Shown here piece after piece: positions 23,549 through 35,450 of a stretch of 64,000 nucleotides of DNA. The notes beneath the pieces are model-generated. The model saw nothing but the letters and a program-made list of their open reading frames with translations, was not told where the DNA came from and searched no databases. Every line of letters begins with the position of its first letter. The first letter of the stretch is position 1. The stretch comes from Mesodorylaimus sp. YZB2_4 (taxonomy: Eukaryota; Nematoda; Enoplea; Dorylaimida; Dorylaimidae). A program made the translations under genes and the position numbers. The stretch covers positions 62,001 to 126,000 of the forward strand of contig JASANH010001053.1 in assembly GCA_030248295.1 (NCBI GenBank). The letters are read 5' to 3'.

Positions 23549-25687
23549 TTTACCTTTTCGTACAGACTAGGAGACTGAATAGAAATGATAAATTTGATGC
23601 AACTAAAATCGAATACTGCAATTTCGAATGCAGTAGGCTCTCAGCATAATCTTATCAAACAGGATGTACGTCAATGCGAATGACTGTAGCTACGTCTGCT
23701 AGAATCCGGAGTCACCAGCGTGATATCTGTGATGGACAAAGTCAATATGATTACAATTCTAAATCTACAGGAAATTAGGCATAATCCGGCTTAAAACACG
23801 AGAACATTCGTTAATAAAATAATCTAGCATTGTTAGGAATTTCAAAGAAGCCTCTGCTTATTCGCGAACATTTTTTCATATTTTTTCTGAAACCTTTTCA
23901 TAAATTTCGTCTGCAGTGATCATATCCGAAGGATTAGAAAGAGGCCCTACAAAAAATATTTTAACAGATTTCCTGCCCGGCACAAACTAGTCTAGTTTGA
24001 GGGAGGAAAAATCGAGAACGCTGTATAATTAGGGCTTTACGGGGTTGCAATTTGAGCATGTCTCCTTCTATTTCCAACCATGACTTCTAAAGCCAACCTT
24101 GATGAACTATTCAAGATGGGGTTTTGAAGGTTCTGGCAAGCTCGATCATTTCAAGTCCAAATAAGTGCGAATCATCGAACTAATTGTTAGTAGGCCGCAC
24201 CAGCAGCAGATGATATACGGGTATCGTGAGTGCTCAAGCTAGTACCCTTAGAACTAATGAAGCAATATTTATGCCATGTGACCCGTTAGATATTCTGTAA
24301 GTGTCCTTGATGTGCGGACGAACTGAGGAGATGATTTTCAGTATGTTACCGTTCAAAACTCCACGCCCCCCCCCCAAACTGTATATATTTTTTCAAAACC
24401 CAGAGATAGAGCGTAAAAGTAGTATAAAACATGTATTTTATACCTTTCAGAGAAAACGGAACTCAAATTGGATCGATCAGATTTGTCAAAACGCGACCAA
24501 ATAAGGGATAAAAATCTTCTCGCTCAAGATGCCGTTTATGTGACCTTTTTCAGCAGTGCTTGTTGGGACAGAAGCTAAATAACAAGACGTGTGGCTTTGC
24601 ACACCAGGTGCATGCTTGGCTCACTTTGCACTCACTATCTTGCCTCCCCGATGCCGAGATCTACACTAACAATAAGCTGTCTTGTCTCAAAGGCTTCACA
24701 GGCATCAGTGGACAATGCGAAACCTGCAAAAAAACTATTTTTCATATATTCACCCACAGTTTCGCATGGCGGCCACTCATTTTGCAATTTTTCTTTTTGA
24801 CATTATCAATGGCTTTGTGGCCGCCTTAAAAAAAGTTTGCTTTATTAAATGCTACTAGCTTGTAGAGAGAATCTTTTCTCTCTAACTACTTATGTCACTG
24901 CCAAGCCATTTTTGTCATAAAGACATAGTAATCCGTCCTTTTATGACTTCTGAATCATTTGGCATTTAAATGATGAAGTTGTATTGTAGGAAAGAACTTC
25001 TAAGCTGTCAAGAATGTTATCTCTGAGAACCTTAGAACTAAAAGTCCATGATTTTCGTCCGCACTAGTTTTGCGTAGGCGAGTTTTCAAGTTCAAACTGA
25101 ATACACATAAATTGCAAAGGTGCTAGTGACTATATTTGTAAAATTCCAACAAAAAAATTAGTTCCTCTTGATTTCTTGATTAGCCTTTCCTTAAAAGCTC
25201 TAAAAACGGTCGAAGAAATCTAGCACTTGTTACGTACCCTAGAAGATTGAAATATTGACTCGCTTCATATTCTTGTAAATTGATCTACTCTGCTCGCATC
25301 TCAGTTCTCCAGAAAAATATGTAGGAAATACAGAATATTTTTCTCATTGATCGAGGGTACACACAAACACACAGGCAAACCAGTTTGGAGAATGTGGCGA
25401 TAATAGACATAAACACCGAAACTGTGTCGAAATAAACCAACCATAATTATGTCATTCGGTGAGCTTGGCATTTTAGCTAACGATCTGACCTTCTGGCGAA
25501 TGCGCACATGAGCTAGGGATCACGAAACTACTAGTTCTTCTATTAGACGATAAAACGTGGATGACAGAAGAATGGTTGCTGCGTCCACTGTGCGAATGAT
25601 CTGAAAATTGCTAAGGAACAGTACTGAGTGTTACATGGTCTCTGAGGCGCCTACATGTTGCGCTCGGGAAAGGTGGGTTATTCTGTA
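23549..25687. other. No recognisable gene
   Basis: About 2.1 kb of AT-rich sequence with no frame I recognise and no clear repeat. Confidence 0.5.
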
Positions 25688-25721
25688 CAGGTGAGCTCTT
25701 GGTCGACCAAGAGCTCACCTG
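25688..25721. other. Perfect 34-bp palindrome followed by a T run
   Basis: CAGGTGAGCTCTTGGTC is followed at once by its exact reverse complement, and then by GGTTTTTTGC. A transcript would form a 17-bp stem with no loop or a small one. No gene I recognise lies within 2 kb on either side. Confidence 0.95.
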
Positions 25722-26098
25722 GTTTTTTGCGATCGACGGGAAGAGAAACAGGAGTTACCCGCTCTCTGTCAAACTACGCAGCCGGTCGGAATTTGATCAC
25801 CTATATAAAACTCATTACTTAGGTCTTTCTCATTTATGTATGAGTAATATGATTCCTAATGTCGACTTATAATCAGGCTATTCTGACGTCAGTAATTTCT
25901 GTATGATTACGTAATAATAATTTTTTAATTCATTCAGCAACATACTGTGCCATCCAAACATAAGAATTTCTGAGAACGGGAAATTAATTTTATGGCGCCT
26001 CGTCGTGGCGTAAAGCGGCATTCTTTCTGAATATAGTGATTGAAAATGATTATCATAATAGGAGAAAACACAACAGAATTTCAAGGATTCAATCAGTT
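25722..26098. other. No recognisable gene
   Basis: Nothing recognised. Confidence 0.5.
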
Positions 26099-26299
26099 TT
26101 AACAGCGTACGTCAATTTCCAAACTGATGGTCTTTCGAGAAGAGCGAGCCAATCTTAATATCCATTCCTCCAATCGAATATGCCCTGGGTTTCCCTCTGC
26201 CCACCCTTGCCGCCCGTCCATTCTCACCACCCAAGTGGTAAGAGTAAAATCAAGGTTAGGTCTGTCCAGCCTCGCATAATCGCATGAATGATGATTTCG

Positions 26300-26745
26300 G
26301 CAAGCCACATCCAGCTTGACTATCCATTCTTCTTCTTCATGTCGTTGTTCCCGCGACTGCAGGGTCCGCTCTTCGACAAAGGCGCCTCCATTTTTGTCAG
26401 TCCAATTCGTCTTCCGGGGATGCTTTGATGATCTTCAGGTCTTCCTTGGCTCTGTCCATTCACCGTTTCTTTGGCCGGCCTCAAGGGCGGCGACCTGCAG
26501 GGTCGACCCGCATCGCAGTCTGCTACTGACGTGAATAGTCGGCACTTCGGACCACGTGTCTTTCCGATGTTTCGTTCATGATGTGATCCCACCGCGCGAT
26601 ACCCAAGCTCCACCGGAGCATCCGCATCTCCATGGTGTTGAGGGCCTGTTCGTGGGTGGACGCTACTGCCCATCCCATTTTTGCAGAAGTCCCATAGCTA
26701 GCCATAGCCGTCTATGGGTGGCAGAAGGCCAGGAAGCTCCTCGTC
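26300..26745 (-). mobile_element. RTE-like LINE 3' end, degraded
   Basis: Read minus, shifting frames give LNTMEMRMLRWSLGI, then a GRPKKRWMDRAKEDLK-type basic block, then KWRRLCRRADPA. These are typical of the C-terminal part of RTE/CR1-like retrotransposon ORF2 in animals (LxxxExRMLRW ... GRPxxRWxD ... RADP). At least two frameshifts. The upstream RT is not found here; the copy runs up against the mariner element. Confidence 0.8.
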
Positions 26746-26757
26746 AAAGTGATCTGG

Positions 26758-27613
26758 CATATACGAGGGCCGTTCAATAAGTTCTTGGAATCGACCAATT
26801 GCAGCGGCACAGCAAGCATGATTTTACTTCTGTTTTTCAACATAACCCCTTGATATTAATGCACTTATCCCATCTTGCTTGCAATAAATTTATTCGGTCG
26901 AAAAAGAACGACTCGAGAAGGTGATCAGAATACGTCTAAACTCAAGGTATGACTTCGCTGTCATCATCAGACCTCTTTCCACGCAAATGCGATTTATGAT
27001 TTCGAAACAGGCAATAGTCACTGGGAGCCAAGCCCAGGCCGTAAGATGGGTGGTTCAGTTCAACGAAGCCGCAGTCGCGAAAGGGGGTCTGAGCAATGTG
27101 GCTCTTGTGCGCAGGCGCAAGAGCATGACACCATGGGTCAACTGTGCGTAATTTTCGTTTTCATGTCGACGTAGTACTGGCCAGTAATGTGTTTTCTTGT
27201 GACACGTAATCGATCAAAAGGATTTCTTTAGAGTCCCAAAAGACTGATTGCGACATGGGTCATCATCGAGTGATTCTCTGCCATGTCGAAACAATGCCGC
27301 CCACCAGGCAACTGTGGAATAGTGAACAATATCTGCCCCACAGACAGCAGCAAGCTGATCATAAATATCTTTCATTTTAACGCGCACTCTTGCTAAAAAT
27401 TTAATGACAGCGCGAATTTCAAAATCACCTGAGCTCACTTTTCAGTGAGTAGGGCTAGCTTCATCAACTGAAACTCCAGAAATAAGAAAGCTATGATAAT
27501 AGCACTTGATCTTGGGGTTACTTAGATGTCGACCTGCAAACAGCTTGAAACCGGTTTGTCTATCTCAGCTCTATGCTGCCGATTCTCAGAACTTATTGAG
27601 CGTCCTCCGTATG
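26758..27613 (-). mobile_element. mariner-type DNA transposon, internally deleted
   Basis: Terminal inverted repeats are visible: ACGAGGGCCGTTCAATAAG at 26762 against CTTATTGAGCGTCCTCCGT near 27592-27610, with TA at each outer end. Minus-strand coding remnants are the helix-turn-helix part (RAVIKFLARVRVK, then FRHGRESLDDDP, 27438-27214) and the C-terminal part (LAPSDYCLFRNHK, about 27060-26940, then GYVEKQK). The middle, with the first catalytic aspartates, is missing and stops interrupt the end. The total is about 0.85 kb against about 1.3 kb for intact mariners, so it is non-autonomous. Confidence 0.88.
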
Positions 27614-28711
27614 CTCGTTTGGATGACCATAAATCTGCCTTGAGAATTCAGTTTTTGAAAAGTTGTGGCGCTCGCATTCCTTCTAATGCTGGAATCCACG
27701 CCTTGATGCCGGAAGTTCAAGGCTACTTACACATATGCGTTGAGACTTCAGTAGAACTGAAGTGTGCACTCTTATTCATTGTCCACTCTTTGAAAAAGAT
27801 GGAGCTTTCCTTCCACCTCCTTCCACTTCCTCCACACTTTCCTCCTATTCAATACTACTCAACAGGCCGATGACGTAACCACTCTCTTTGATGCTGCAGC
27901 CAACAAGTTTGCTGGCTATCTAAACAAAGAGCACAAGAACGCTTCACTGTGGAGCTGGAATCTGATGCCTCTATTTCATTTTTGGGGGTCTCCATATTGC
28001 GATCGGACCAGGGCTTTAGCACCTTAACTTTTCGAAAACCAACTTTCACGGGTCTGTACACTCAGTTTGAAAGTTGCATGCCAATCAGAGGTCTGTTGCA
28101 GATTCTTTTCTACAGTGCTTATCAGCTCTGCTCCCACTATAACCATCTGCATAACGAGTTTAACAAGATCAAGGATATCATGGCCAAGAATGGATATCCA
28201 CGCTGGCTCATGGACCATGTTTTACGACGCTTCCTGTCCAGTCAGTATCAGGTTCCAGCAGCCAAGCATCGAGACTCGAGCCCGCGTGAAACACGCTTTT
28301 TCAAGATCCCCTTCATTGGCCACCACAATCTCATCATCCGCCGACGCTTATACCGACTCCTCCATCAAGCATATTCACAGATCGATTTCCGCTTCATCTT
28401 CACCACGTGCGAAAGAATTGGTGATCGTTTCAACATCAAAGATCGCCTGCCGCGTTTACTCGCCTCCCACGTCGTCTATTCGTTCACTTGTCGCTGCTGT
28501 AATGCAACGTATGTTGGAAAGATGATCCGACACTTGGGCGTGAGAATTGGCGAGCACACAAGCACTTCTTTCCCGAACGGGGAAACGTGTTCGAGCCACA
28601 GCGGATTCGGCTATCTTGGATCGCATGCTTCAAGCGGGACATGACGCTGGCTGTGATGATTTTCGCAGTATCGATCGTGCAAATTCCGATAAACTTCTGA
28701 AGAAGATACCT
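27614..28711 (+). mobile_element. Penelope-like retroelement remnant (RT end + GIY-YIG endonuclease)
   Basis: From about 27866 the sequence reads ADDVTTLFDAAANKFAGYL, then after a frameshift near 27940 FTVELESD and SISFLGVSI. These are the last reverse-transcriptase blocks of Penelope elements (the DD box, then the FLGV block). Further on it has FRKPTFTGLYTQF and a C-terminal GIY-YIG-type endonuclease block, VYSFTCRCCNATYVGKM with RIGEH (about 28470-28558), where Penelope nucleases carry a CxxC insert and YVG. The 5' half is missing or replaced by the mariner, and the 3' end stops where an astacin promoter block begins. Confidence 0.88.
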
Positions 28712-29065
28712 TCTCCAACCTGAACATTTCCCAGCAAAAGTTAGGGTTCACTAAATTAGAGTAATTCAACAGAAAATTTCAGGTGACAGGGGCTAAGCCC
28801 GAAACAAAACTAGTTGAAATTTTCGAAACTGCTCTGTTCAGTGCATCGAGCAAGCCTGATTATGTGAGCAGTGCTCATACGATGCTAACGACTGCGCCCG
28901 GTGCAGGGCTTCACGAACTCATTTTCATTAGCAATTAACGATTCGCAGCGATCGCCGCCACTGTTCTAAAATGTCTAGTTTTCAACTAATCATTTGCGAT
29001 AACGCTGAGAAAGTATTCCATTTTTTATTATGGAAACCAGATTCGATTAAGTCGCCATCTGGTCT
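28712..29065 (-). promoter_or_regulatory. Astacin promoter module, copy 5 (upstream block only, cut at the TATA box)
   Basis: The minus-strand sequence follows the upstream block of copies 1 and 3: the GCGATCGCCGCCACT region near 28950, then the ACTCTAATTTAGTG part near 28755, then TTGGAGAAGGTATC at 28712-28730. In the others this last piece reads GAGAAGGTATAAATAC. Similarity ends within the TATA box, exactly where the Penelope-like element ends. No astacin gene follows on the minus strand. Confidence 0.75.
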
Positions 29066-30376
29066 ACTTTAAAGTCCAGTCTGTTCGCGCTACGGTTGTG
29101 CATACATTGATGGCACCATAGCAGTTCAGCTGATTGGGATCGGAAGAGAGCATAAAAATCTAGTCATATAGCTGGAGTCGATACTAACGATCAGTGCTCA
29201 GTCCGCTATGACAATTAAATAGTCAGTTTATCCTTCCCCTTTTCGTTAGCGTTTTCTACCACCAGTGCAAGGCGACGTCTTCAGTCAATGTCCATTATGA
29301 AGTTATAGGCTGTAACTAATTGGAGTGCGATGACTCATCCCACCAGCCAGCTTTGTCCTCTTGCGTCAAAATATGCAGTGCTTAGTCGAACTCTTGGGTC
29401 TCTTATGGCGCAGGGCGAAATGATTTTATCTGCATATCTCGACAACCGGCCATATGCAAAATCGTTTCTTAGGATCCTAGGCTGATAGGTAGGACACGCG
29501 TACCAAAAATTATCGATCTATCGCGCGGTTCTCAAATGGCGGCCCAAAACCCCCACAAAGTGCACAAAAACAATAACTGCAATTGAAACATGAGTCGTAC
29601 AAAACGAAGAACTATCTTTTAGCACTGGCATCGTACAATTGCAACATGATGCTGCAAACAGTCGGACCAACTAAGGGTAAGTGAGAGCTTTCGCGGCTTC
29701 TAGAAATTTGACAGTTTTCTGTAACAGTCAGATAAAAAATTTTGGCTAGCTGGTTGTATTTTTTAGAAATTTTGAAAGGAAGAGAAGTTTGTTAGTTTAT
29801 GTTTCTAGCAATAAGTAGCTTTACGCTAAAGTAGTGGAGACACGAGAATCATCATTTTTTTGCAAGAATAAAGCCTTGATGATATTTACGGATCGCTAAT
29901 GACTATGCTCCAACAACTACAGTGTTTCTCTGACCCAGTACCGTCGAGGATAGAGTTTCATTATTTTGACATGATTCTTACTGTGGTTGCGGTTTTTTTG
30001 ACGCTCAATACACCAAAGTCAGTCGCTACTGACTCTGTTCTTCTGCAACTTTGCTCTGACGACATTCTGTAGAGAAACATCTTTGATGGCGCGATCAGTC
30101 TTTTGTCAGTCGGGCCGCCGGCAAAGCCCGTTAGTAGCCGTCTTAACTGCACCAGTCTAGCGTGTGTAGCAAGAATCCAGGGAGATGAATGCTTTCCCAT
30201 CGCACTTATTATTAATTGAAGCATCAGGCAAGTCAGTATATTTATGCTCCGACGTCTGGAAGCAATTACACTTGCTTCACAATGCGCTTCATTCCCATGC
30301 GCAACACTGTCATGACACGAGTGGCTTCATTCTGTCACTGTTTCGACGCTGGTGCAGTTGGACTGTTTTCTTGCCC
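29066..30376. other. No recognisable gene; upstream region of the 30.4 kb gene
   Basis: About 1.3 kb of unique-looking sequence without recognised motifs. The promoter of the small gene that follows must lie here, but no TATA/initiator pair could be picked with confidence. Confidence 0.45.
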
Positions 30377-31120
30377 ATGGCTGAATCAACGACTGCATCG
30401 ACTGATCCCGCCAAACTGGCATCGCCTGCAACGAAAGCCACTGCGAAAGCGAGCAATCAAGCGAAACAAGGAGCGAATGAAGAGAAAGTATCCCCTAAAA
30501 CGGAAAAATCGTCACTGAAATCGGGATCAATGGTGGACAAAATTGAGCGTCCTACAATTCAGACGCCTGTCTGCACGGAAAATGGCAGTCAGGGTCAAGT
30601 GCCACCGAACTTGTTCGACGAGCAAAACATGGTTGGCGGAAACATGGAGGGTAAATACGCATAGCCGATGTCTATTTAATATGCACGCTCTTCTCCATCT
30701 TCCACAAAATTTCCAAATTTTTCCCTTCTTTTCGATTCGGAGAGCATGATTTCGTAATTAGATATCGATTTTCGAAGTTTCAGAAACATTTTTAAGAGTC
30801 CTATTGAGCAGTGCTGCTTTCTTTCAGAAATTCTCGAGCAAATTTATTATTTACAATATAATCAAGGCCGGACTGACGACTCTTCTGACGCCTCCACGAT
30901 GGACACAGATCCTACGAAGCATAGTAATCAGAAGGCGCCATTTGGACCTTACGCCATGCGCGAAACTATAAAACGTACTTTTTTCTACGTGGCATTCGGG
31001 GGAGGCGTTGTCATGTTGTCGATTCTGATCCTCGGCCTCGCCATCGGTTTACCACTACTTCTTACCAAAATGGACAAAATCGAGGAACGGATCCAGCAAA
31101 TGGAAAAAGATTTATTGTAA
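30377..31120 (+). CDS. Single-pass membrane protein of unknown function
   Basis: I do not recognise this protein. Two exons, 30377-30650 and 30828-31120, join in phase 1 (donor GAG G|GTAAAT, acceptor CTTTCAG) to give 188 residues. The first 90 or so residues are Ala/Ser/Thr/Lys-rich (TTASTDPAKLASPATKATAK) and probably disordered. One strongly hydrophobic helix lies near residues 135-163 (FFYVAFGGGVVMLSILILG), followed by a short charged amphipathic tail (KMDKIEERIQQMEKDLL) that could form a coiled coil. No signal peptide is seen at the chosen ATG, so a tail-in-lumen or type II topology is possible. A longer frame upstream of 30377 shows no features. The exact frame match across the junction supports a real gene. 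Confidence 0.65.
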
Positions 31121-31909
31121 GCCTTGCAACCGACTGTATAAATAAGTCGAAACAACAGCGTTAACTATAGGAGAGATTTTTAATCAGTTGCGCTAGCTTG
31201 ATTTTGCTGTGACCTTTTTCTTATTCGAAGTAGGAATTTCAAACACGTGCTTCTGACTTAAGATTCTTATGAATAATTATTTTCCCAATTAAGCCGAAAA
31301 TAACATTTTCTGTACATGTTCACCTATGGAAGTCTGCCTTCCATGTGCCTCGAATTTCACGAAGGGGTGCGTTTCTACAAAAATCGACAGGGTGACCACT
31401 ACGAAGGGGTCGACGTTTCGTGATTTTGGATTTAATATATTCTTGCCTTGGCTGGAAGACTACAAAATATTGTCAATGCAATTACGTGACATGGCTGTTA
31501 TACTGTACATGATGAGTGCCATCCCGATTATGTCGGAAGCTGCCCTCTAAATAAGCCCCCCCCCCCCCCCCGGCCCTGTATGTTATGTGAAGGCTGTTAA
31601 ACCTGGGGTGGAGGGATGATTTGCAAGTATTGCTATATTTCTTGCTCCTTGCATTGCTTGCATTCCTTACTTGGTTATACGAATGGTTGTTTCCGTACAT
31701 ACTAATGAACATAGGGTGTCATAATGGAGGGTTTAGCACAAAGAGCAAGGATTTAAAATTAAAAAACATGCCACCCTTCACACTTCTCCAGTAGCTATAT
31801 ACCATTGCCTTTTTTCACAAAAAATGTTAGGACAGCACCTGTGGTTCTACGAATGGTTGTTTCCATACATGCTGGTGGAAAAATTGTGTCATAACGGAGG
31901 ATTAATCCT
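31121..31909. other. Intergenic; local duplication and C-run
   Basis: Contains a C run (31555-31571) and two related 55-bp stretches at about 31678-31735 and 31850-31906 (ACGAATGGTTGTTTCC, then TGTCATAA and GGAGG). Nothing coding recognised. Confidence 0.5.
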
Positions 31910-32207
31910 GCAAAGTATCGACCACGAAGACCCCGATTCCTCAACAAACCCCTCAGGCGTGTTTGCCGCGCCTCCCAAGGGTGCCTGCAAATGCTCTGTG
32001 CAATGATACACTAGCCTGACTGCTGGTCGAATGCACCCGGTCCTAAGATGCCTACGCTGACGAACAGTTCCACTGTCGATGGCGCAGTAAAGACTTGTCA
32101 ACACCAGAGGATCGTTTACAAAGCACAGCAATGCACGACGATGTCTCAACGGTCCTAGATCTTACCCACGGACAAATCCGCAGACGAACCAAATACCGGC
32201 CCTGGAG
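31910..32207 (+). repeat. 300-bp dispersed repeat, copy 1
   Basis: Nearly the same as 41757-42056 over its whole length and in the same orientation, for example GCCTCCCAAGGGTGCCTGC and CCTAGATCTTACCCACGGAC. Differences are scattered substitutions and small indels. No tRNA-like boxes or coding frame seen; family unknown. Confidence 0.85.
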
Positions 32208-32640
32208 TCAACTCCTCTACTATTCCAGTATGAACCAAAGGAAACGACCACCGCAGAGGTCCTTTAAGAGTATGCTAATCGAAGTCCCTGGCTGGCGCCT
32301 GACCCCCACAGGCCTGCCCATGGGCTCGACAACGCAAGGGGTGGCTCCCCACAAGTTCAGAACAAAACAGATGAGCCCGAATCGAGTGAAAACGAGCAAG
32401 GGAGAGCCCTGATCTCACCCAGCATCCTGTTCTTAAACTCCCCTGGCTCCGCCTTACCGAGCCAACTACTCGAGCCACACCCCCAAGAATTCCAGGCGCC
32501 CCCAAGCGGCAATGGTCACAACAATGTTTCTAGCCACGCCGTGTTGGAATGACAAAATGTCACCCTGGCCCATGTCGTCGTGTCATGTCATCTTTTGTTT
32601 GTAGCCAAACGCATAAGCGCACTCAGGGGCTGCAAAACAA
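32208..32640. other. No recognisable gene
   Basis: Nothing recognised between the dispersed repeat and the LINE. Confidence 0.5.
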
Positions 32641-35450
32641 GAGGATAAGTACAATAAATGAAAAAAAGGAGGGATGATTAAAGTCAAGAAAGAAGGAAAT
32701 CTTTAAAAAATCACTGAAAAGTAACCTCTGAAACAGAAAAACGAAATCGATGTAAGGAATCCAAGGCAACATTTGCGGTCAGCTCATTCCATAAACCGAT
32801 GCAAGAAAATATAAAACATTGTTTGTATGTCTCAAAAAAATGCCTAGGAACTACGTACTTGATGATGCGGTGCCACATTCCTCTTGCTAGTGCGAAAAGC
32901 AGTCTTATGGACTAACGGATGATCAGCATAAAAATTAAAATCGTGAATGTTGTTGTAACACTTGTAAAACTGATAGAGTTACAAACGCTTCCTGCGATTG
33001 AAAAGAGAGACCCAGCCAGCCTTGTCTACGCCTGCATCATACGAAATGTTAAAATCGTTCAAAAAAAAAGACGCAAGGCATTAAATTGAGCGCGTTCCAA
33101 TTCATGAACACCCTGTTTCAAAACTGGGTCCCAACAAGCACATCCGTATTTTAAAACTGATCTCACACAAGCATCGCAAACTGTGCCAAGAACTGAAGGC
33201 ACCACGTGACGACCAAGTTTTCGACGCAGGGCACCCAACATGGAAGTAGCTTTCCGCACAACGCTGCTAACATGTTCGCTAAATTTCATGTCGTTAGTGA
33301 AAAGGACGCCCAAATACTTAACCTCGCTGCATACAGTTAGAGGCTGAACGCGCAAAAAAAGTTTTGGTCGACGAGTGAGCTTACAATGACCATAGCGAAA
33401 AATAATAACCTAAGATTTCGACTGACGAAAATCGAGACCAGCCAGATCGACCCAGGAGGATACAAAGTCTACGGCAGGCTGGATTAAATGTTCGGCATCA
33501 TCGAGGGTGTATCGGAGCCAGGATACAAGTATCGTCGGCATACGCTTGGTTCCTGAATTCTGGGAAGCTCTCGTTGAATCGACGGAGAAGTGCATCGCAA
33601 AAGGCCACGAATAAAGTAGGACCGAGGATGCTGCCTTGCGGGACGCCAGAAGTCACTCTAGTAAAGCTAAACGAGCATCCATCGACCACTACTCGTTCGG
33701 AGCGACCAGTCAAATACGACGAAAGCCAGCGTATCAATTTAGGAGGTACTTGATGTTGCAGACCATTTTTAATAATATTGTATGTCCGACTTGATCGAAA
33801 GCTTTCTCCAGGTCCAGAAAAATGCCCACCACGAATTTATACTGCCTGGAATTTAGGGAGTCGTGGATAAATTGGCTAGCAGATATAAGGGCACTGTTTG
33901 TTACCTGACTCTTCACGAAACCGTGCTGATGATCACATAATGACAAAGATAAGTCAATTAACGTGACGCTCGAGAAGTTTCGACAGAATAGGAAGAAGTG
34001 AAATCGGCCGATAGGATTTCAGACTGTTCTTGTCGCCAGTTTTTGAGATCGGGGTCAATTTAGCGATCTTCCAAGAGTCAGGGAAACATTCGTCATCGAG
34101 CGATCGATTGAACAATAGGGTTAAAGCGGGCGTGATCGATGGGGCGATGTTGATAATGTGAGCAGTCAGGCCATCATCCCCTGGGGCGCTGTTTCTTTTC
34201 AATCCACGGATGTCCCGGAATACAGAATGTTCGCCGATCATAAGGTCAATAATTACCGTCTTCATCAGATGGCGGATGAAAAAAAACCATAGTCAAAGTT
34301 GTTGAGGTTCATTGCAAACTGATTTTTCAATGCCTCAGCTTTCTCGCCTGGACTTTATGAAGGGCGATCAAACTCGTCGACCAAGGCAGGAATTTTTCGA
34401 TCAGGAGGCGCCAGCCGCTTATAAGCAGACCAAAATGCAGCTGGAGGATCAACGTTCGAAAAACTGGATTTAATGAAGTCGATTTTCGCCTTACGAATTC
34501 CTTTTCTACACTGCGAGCTTATTGACAAAAATATATGCCGATCGATTGTCGAACTGCTTTTTTTCCACGATTTATAAGCCATATTTTTGCGACGAATCAT
34601 AGCGAGCAGGTCAGAAGTCATCCACAGAGTGCGTTTATCGTACCGGATGTCACGCTGAGGAATCAGTTCAAGCAGAAGCTTGCTGACGGAATTCGTAAAA
34701 TCAGAACAAGCGCCAATGACAGTAGGGGCAGATGACACAATTTTGACAGATCCAACTGTCCGATGCGGATATTGACCCAATCCCAATTGACGCGCTTATA
34801 ACCATACTCGACGAATGTCTGGTGGACGATGGCAAGGGCGGCCATACAGCGACACGGAAATCGATGAACGGTCCGAAGTTGCGATTGGCGGTAAGACGTT
34901 AGTTGAGACATGTCGGCTGGGATCACCGATGATCACCAAATCAAGAAGTGCTCTCCTTCCATGTTGGGCTGCTCACCGTTTGAATCCCGCTGAGAGCCGA
35001 CAGCATGTGTACTTGACGGCGACGAGCAGAAGAGTCAGTTAGATAGTCAACATTCAAATCGCCGAGAATGATTACCTGATGCAGACCACGGCCAAATGAG
35101 CGAAGTACGTAATCACATAAAGCATCGACCGCAGCGGGGAAGTTTTCGGAATGTAAACGTTGATGCAAACGATGACGCGTCGTCCAGAACCTATCCGCAC
35201 TGTCAAGATCTCAAGGTCTTTATGGTTTATTCCAATTTCCGATGGACCTTTCAAACGAATCCACGGTATGGAATGAGCCAAATAGAACGCCATACCGCCG
35301 CCACCTTTCTTCCGATCTTGTCGAAGAAGATCGAAACCAGGTACAGAAATTTCTTGGTCAGAAATTGTCGAATCAAGTTCTGCTTTTGTCAAAAGCACCG
35401 CATTCCTTAGCACGTAAAAAGGGTAAGCCGAGTGAGAGACAACCTAGGCT
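32640..35450 (-). mobile_element. Jockey/CR1-type LINE ORF2, decayed
   Basis: Read minus from 35413: an AP-type endonuclease (ISDQEISVPGFDLLRQDRK, RVIVCINVYIP, QVIILGDLNVDY), a linker (34786-34355), then reverse-transcriptase blocks SYRPISLLPILSKLLE (about 34010), VVGIFLDLEKAFDQV (about 33820), TSGVPQGSILGP (about 33640) and YADDTCILA (about 33535). The RT tail follows (VKYLGVLFTNDMKFSEHV, LERAQFNALR, and a C-terminal RRKR...YQFYKCYNNIHDF near 32950). Several frameshifts and stops break it, so it is dead, but domain order is complete from endonuclease to tail. The 5' end is truncated near 35450. No ORF1 is visible. Confidence 0.92.

Noticed and set aside
26921..27151. 76-codon plus-strand frame
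   Set aside because: It is antisense to the mariner transposase remnant.
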